Assembly (NCBI GenBank): GCA_936933955.1
Contig: CAKZIN010000040.1
Span: 1 to 14,968, forward strand
Direction of reading: 5' to 3'
DNA: 14,968 nucleotides
Source of the DNA: an uncultured Sphingopyxis sp.
GTDB taxonomy: Bacteria > Pseudomonadota > Alphaproteobacteria > Sphingomonadales > Sphingomonadaceae
Of the stretch, positions 12,191-14,968 are shown in pieces. Each line of letters starts with the position of its first letter. Within the stretch, counting starts at the first letter, position 1. The notes under the pieces were generated by a model. That model saw only the letters and a program-made list of their open reading frames with translations, did no database searches and was not told the origin of the DNA. A program made the translations under genes and the position numbers.

Positions 12191-13468
12191 TCAGCCCAAC
12201 TCCGCCGGGGTCACCTGATAGCCGGCGGCCTTGAGCGCGGCGATGGTGCTGTCGAGGTGCGCCCGGTCGCGGGTTTCGCATTCGACCTCGGTGATCAGCC
12301 CCTTCGCCGGAGAGGTGGTGAAGATGCGCTGGTGGTGAATCTCGACGATGTTGACCTGCTGTTCGCTGAACACGCGCATCAGGTTGAACATCGCGCCCGG
12401 GCGGTCCTGCAGCCGGATCTTGAGCCGCGCCAGCCGCCCCGAGCGCGCGAGGTCGCGCATCAGCACGTTGGCGAGCAGGCGCGTGTCGATATTGCCGCCG
12501 CACAGCACCAACCCGACGTTACGCCCGACGAACCGATCCCCGTGCGCCAGCAGCGCGGCGAGCCCCGCCGCGCCCGCGCCCTCCACCACCGTCTTCTCGA
12601 TCTGGAGGAGCAACGATACCGCGCGTTCGAGGTGGCGTTCGGCGACCAGCATGATCTCATCCGCCAGCCGCGCGACGACCTTGCTGGTAAAGGCGCCCGG
12701 CTGCTTGACCGCGATCCCTTCGGCGATGGTGTCGCCGTCGCTCGGCATGTCGACGCCGTTCAGCCGCGCATACATCGAAGGGTAGAGCTCCGCCTGCACG
12801 CCGATCAGCCGCATGTCGGACTTCAGCGCGCGTGCGGCAGTGCCCATGCCGGAGAACAGCCCGCCGCCGCCGATCGGAATCACCAGCGTATCGATGTCGG
12901 GCGCGTCCTCCAGCATTTCGAGCGCCACCGTCCCCTGACCCGCGGCGATGCGCGGATCGTCGAAGGGATGGACAAAGGTCAGCCCGCGCTCCTCCCCCAC
13001 CTCGGTCGCGTGGGCGTAAGCGTCGTCGTATTTCTCACCGGCGAGGATGATCTCCGCGCCATGACTGGCGGTCTGCTGGACCTTCACGATTGGCGTGGTA
13101 CGCGGCATGACGATCGTCGTCGGCACCCCCAGCCGCGCGCCATGATAAGCGAGGCCCTGCGCGTGATTGCCCGCGCTCGCCGCGATCACGCCGCGCGCGC
13201 GCTGTTCGGGGTCGAGCAGCAGCAACGTGTTGAGCGCGCCGCGTTCTTTGTAGGCGGCGGTGAACTGCAGGTTCTCGAACTTGAGCCAGATGTTGGCGCC
13301 GGTGAGGTCGCTCAGCGTCTTGGCGTGGAGCGTCGGCGTACGCACCACCGCGCCCCCAATGCGCGCGCGCGCCGCTTCGATGTCCGCCATGCCAAAGGGG
13401 TGCGGCTGCGTTTCGTCGGGTTGCGGCGGGGCGTCCTGCGGTGCGGCGGCGGTACGAGCTTCGGTCAT
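12191..13468 (-). CDS. ilvA: Threonine ammonia-lyase with C-terminal ACT domain
   Basis: A PLP enzyme that deaminates L-threonine to 2-oxobutanoate, feeding isoleucine synthesis or threonine breakdown. The 425-residue protein has the PLP lysine Lys74 in FENLQFTAAYKERGALN, the substrate loop SAGNHAQG (98-105), the glycine-rich phosphate loop GGGGLFSG (200-207) and the conserved EKTVVEGAGAAG (291-302). A single ACT domain follows at about 346-421 (LKIRLQDRPGAMFNLMRVFS). This is the one-ACT type (about 400-415 residues), not the 510-residue E. coli IlvA with two ACT-like repeats. The ATG at 13468 gives 26 residues of low-complexity leader; the ATG 78 bases in (MADIEAARARIG) would give 399 residues and is also plausible. 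It is divergent from the dehydrogenase gene, with a 76-base gap. Isoleucine feedback is likely but not shown. Confidence 0.94.
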   Translation of the reverse strand: MTEARTAAAPQDAPPQPDETQPHPFGMADIEAARARIGGAVVRTPTLHAKTLSDLTGANIWLKFENLQFTAAYKERGALNTLLLLDPEQRARGVIAASAGNHAQGLAYHGARLGVPTTIVMPRTTPIVKVQQTASHGAEIILAGEKYDDAYAHATEVGEERGLTFVHPFDDPRIAAGQGTVALEMLEDAPDIDTLVIPIGGGGLFSGMGTAARALKSDMRLIGVQAELYPSMYARLNGVDMPSDGDTIAEGIAVKQPGAFTSKVVARLADEIMLVAERHLERAVSLLLQIEKTVVEGAGAAGLAALLAHGDRFVGRNVGLVLCGGNIDTRLLANVLMRDLARSGRLARLKIRLQDRPGAMFNLMRVFSEQQVNIVEIHHQRIFTTSPAKGLITEVECETRDRAHLDSTIAALKAAGYQVTPAELG

Positions 13469-13544
13469 GGCCGCGCGCTCTATCGCATCCGCAGCGATGG
13501 CGCATCTGGAAAGGGGGGCGAAGCGCGGCTATGCCGCTCCCCGC

Positions 13545-14411
13545 ATGGCTCGCATCGCGTTCATCGGCCTCGGCGTCATGGGCGCACCGATCGCCCGCCA
13601 CCTGGTCGCGGCGGGGCATGAGCTCGCCGTCGTCAACCGCACTCCCGCGAAGGCCGAGGCCTTCGTCGCCGAGCATGGCGGACGCGTCGCGCTCCACGCC
13701 AGCGAAGCGGCGGAGGGGGCGGAGGTGGTGATCAGTGTGGTCGGCACCGACGATGACGTGGCGCAGGCGATGCTCGGCCGCGAGGGCGCGTATCGCGCGA
13801 TGGCGCCGGGGACGCTCCACATCGACCACAGCACGGTCTCTGCCAAGCTCGCGCGGCAGCTGTCGGTGGAGGCGAGCTCGCGTGAGCTGATGGTGGTCGA
13901 TGCGCCGATGACCGGCAGCCAGCCGGGGGCGGAGGCAGGGACACTGACGCTGATGTGCGGCGGCAAGCCCAAGGCCATCGCCGCCGCCTCGCCCATCATG
14001 CAGGCCTACTCGAAACGCATCGTCCACATCGGCGGCGCGGGCAGCGGGCAGACGGCAAAGATGGCCAACCAGATCGCGCTCGCCATCACCATCGAGGGGG
14101 TGTGCGAGGCGCTGCGCTTTGCGCAAGCCGCGCGGCTCGACCTCGACAAGACTTTCGAGGCGATCTCCACCGGCGCGGCAGGCAGCTGGCAGATGGACAA
14201 TCGCTGGGGCACGATGGCGCGCGACGAATTCGACTTCGGCTTTGCGGTCGACTGGATGCGCAAGGACATCGGGCTCGCCATTGACGAAGCGCGCAGCAAT
14301 GGCGCGAGCTTGCCCGTGGCCGCGATGATCGACCAGTTTTGCGCCGAACTACAGGCGATGGGCGCAGGCCGACAGGACGCCAGCGCGCTGATACGGAGAT
14401 TGCCGAAATGA
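13545..14411 (+). CDS. NAD(P)-dependent beta-hydroxyacid dehydrogenase (3-hydroxyisobutyrate dehydrogenase family)
   Basis: A 288-residue soluble oxidoreductase. The Rossmann fingerprint IAFIGLGVMGAPIARHL is at the very start (4-20). After the second strand comes NRT (31-33); arginine there usually points to NADP(H). The family substrate motif DAPMTGSQPGAEAGTLTLM (119-137) follows, then GGAGSGQTAKMANQ (163-176) with catalytic Lys172, and WMRKDIGLA (237-245). Members act on 3-hydroxyisobutyrate, tartronate semialdehyde, glyoxylate or succinic semialdehyde; the exact substrate cannot be assigned. The ATG at 13545 puts the glycine motif at the normal distance; an ATG at 13497 would add 16 unlikely residues. 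No obvious ribosome binding site. Its stop overlaps the start of the next gene. Confidence 0.92.
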   Translation: MARIAFIGLGVMGAPIARHLVAAGHELAVVNRTPAKAEAFVAEHGGRVALHASEAAEGAEVVISVVGTDDDVAQAMLGREGAYRAMAPGTLHIDHSTVSAKLARQLSVEASSRELMVVDAPMTGSQPGAEAGTLTLMCGGKPKAIAAASPIMQAYSKRIVHIGGAGSGQTAKMANQIALAITIEGVCEALRFAQAARLDLDKTFEAISTGAAGSWQMDNRWGTMARDEFDFGFAVDWMRKDIGLAIDEARSNGASLPVAAMIDQFCAELQAMGAGRQDASALIRRLPK

Positions 14412-14968
14412 AATTGCGCGCCACCTTCAAGCTGACCGCCGCCGCGCTCACACTCGCGCTCGCCGCCCCTGCGCTGGCCGACGGGCTGGTCGACAATGTC
14501 GCCGGCGTGACGCTCGATGCCGAGGGTCAGGTGCGGCGCTTTTCGGGGATGGTGGTCAGCGACGACGGGCGTGTCGTGCGGCTGCTGGGGCCGGGCGAGG
14601 CCCGCCCGACGGGGCGGCTCACCTTTCGCAAGGATGGGCGCGGCGCGACGCTGATGCCGGGGCTGATCGACGCGCACGGGCACGTCATGGGGCTGGGCTT
14701 TCAGGCGATGACGCTCGACCTGTCGGGCACACGCAGCCTGGCCGAAGCGCAAGAGGCGGTGCGGCGCTGGGTGGCGGCGAACCCGCAGGCGCCATGGGTC
14801 ATCGGGCGCGGCTGGAACCACGAGCTGTGGGGCCTGGGGCGCTTTCCGACGGCGGCGGAGCTCGACGCGGTGACCGGCGGTAAGCCCGCCTATCTCGAAC
14901 GCGTCGATGGGCACGCGGGCTGGGCCAACAGCGCCGCATTGCGCGCGGCGGGGATCACCGCCACCACC
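14408..14968 (+). CDS. Exported amidohydrolase, YtcJ-like (N-terminal part, cut by right window edge)
   Basis: The visible 187 residues start with a typical signal peptide: MKLRATFKLTAAALTLALAA then PALA, with likely cleavage after residue 24, so the enzyme is probably periplasmic. It then shows the amidohydrolase family 3 layout: a small N-terminal beta part, TLMPGLIDAHGHVMGLG (81-97) with the metal-binding HxH (His90, His92), WVIGRGWNHELW (130-141), FPTAAELDAV (146-155) and LERVDGHAGWANSAAL (163-178). These are usual for YtcJ-like metal-dependent hydrolases of amide or ester bonds, whose substrates are mostly unknown. The ATG overlaps the stop of the dehydrogenase gene as ATGA, so the two are co-translated. 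The rest of the metal site lies beyond the window. Confidence 0.9.
   Translation, partial: MKLRATFKLTAAALTLALAAPALADGLVDNVAGVTLDAEGQVRRFSGMVVSDDGRVVRLLGPGEARPTGRLTFRKDGRGATLMPGLIDAHGHVMGLGFQAMTLDLSGTRSLAEAQEAVRRWVAANPQAPWVIGRGWNHELWGLGRFPTAAELDAVTGGKPAYLERVDGHAGWANSAALRAAGITATT

Noticed and set aside
12155..13621. Plus-strand open frame of 488 codons
   Set aside because: It is antisense to ilvA, whose protein is unmistakable; the plus-strand translation is Arg/His/Gln-rich with no family pattern.
1..14968. CRISPR array, tRNA, rRNA, insertion sequence or prophage
   Set aside because: No regularly spaced repeats, cloverleaf, transposase, integrase or structural phage gene was seen by eye on either strand.

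Overview
The window looks like an ordinary piece of a GC-rich alphaproteobacterial chromosome, most likely from a member of the Sphingomonadales. The reasons are the very high GC content, the infA - maf - RNase E/G-like gene order, a short-form HisG, and a paired hairpin repeat whose arms read GCTCCTGC/GCAGGAGC, a type I associate with sphingomonad intergenic regions. No phage, IS element, CRISPR array, tRNA or rRNA was seen. The assignment rests on gene order and protein character only.

Layout, left to right. (1) Positions 1-1516, minus strand: infA (IF-1), maf (nucleotide pyrophosphatase) and the N-terminal two thirds or so of a divergent RNase E/G-family protein, which runs off the left edge. 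(2) 1691-2620, plus strand: a lone helix-turn-helix protein of unknown function. (3) 2621-2900: convergent intergenic region holding a two-hairpin inverted repeat. (4) 2901-4897, minus strand: a translationally coupled pair, a BioF2/FemAB-like GNAT acyltransferase followed by a JmjC/cupin-like Fe(II) oxygenase. (5) 4971-8407, minus strand: hisG - hisD - nusB - thiL, joining histidine synthesis, transcription antitermination and thiamine diphosphate formation; thiL appears to start at CTG. (6) 8446-9576, plus strand: a DUF2332 protein with a methyltransferase-like motif, divergent from hisG. (7) 9513-13468, minus strand: ilvA (threonine ammonia-lyase with ACT domain), then bolA, an epoxide-hydrolase-like enzyme and an LtrA-family membrane protein; the last three are joined by 4-bp overlaps, and ltrA overlaps the DUF2332 gene tail to tail. 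(8) 13545-14968, plus strand: a beta-hydroxyacid dehydrogenase and an exported amidohydrolase, coupled and cut by the right edge.

Six gene junctions are four-base start/stop overlaps (ATGA, GTGA or CTGA), so much of the window is tightly packed into short coupled operons. I see no convincing complete new system. The items most worth a second look are the GNAT/JmjC pair, the orphan helix-turn-helix protein, the repeat-built acidic tail of NusB, the trinucleotide tract shared by two converging genes, and the CTG start of thiL.
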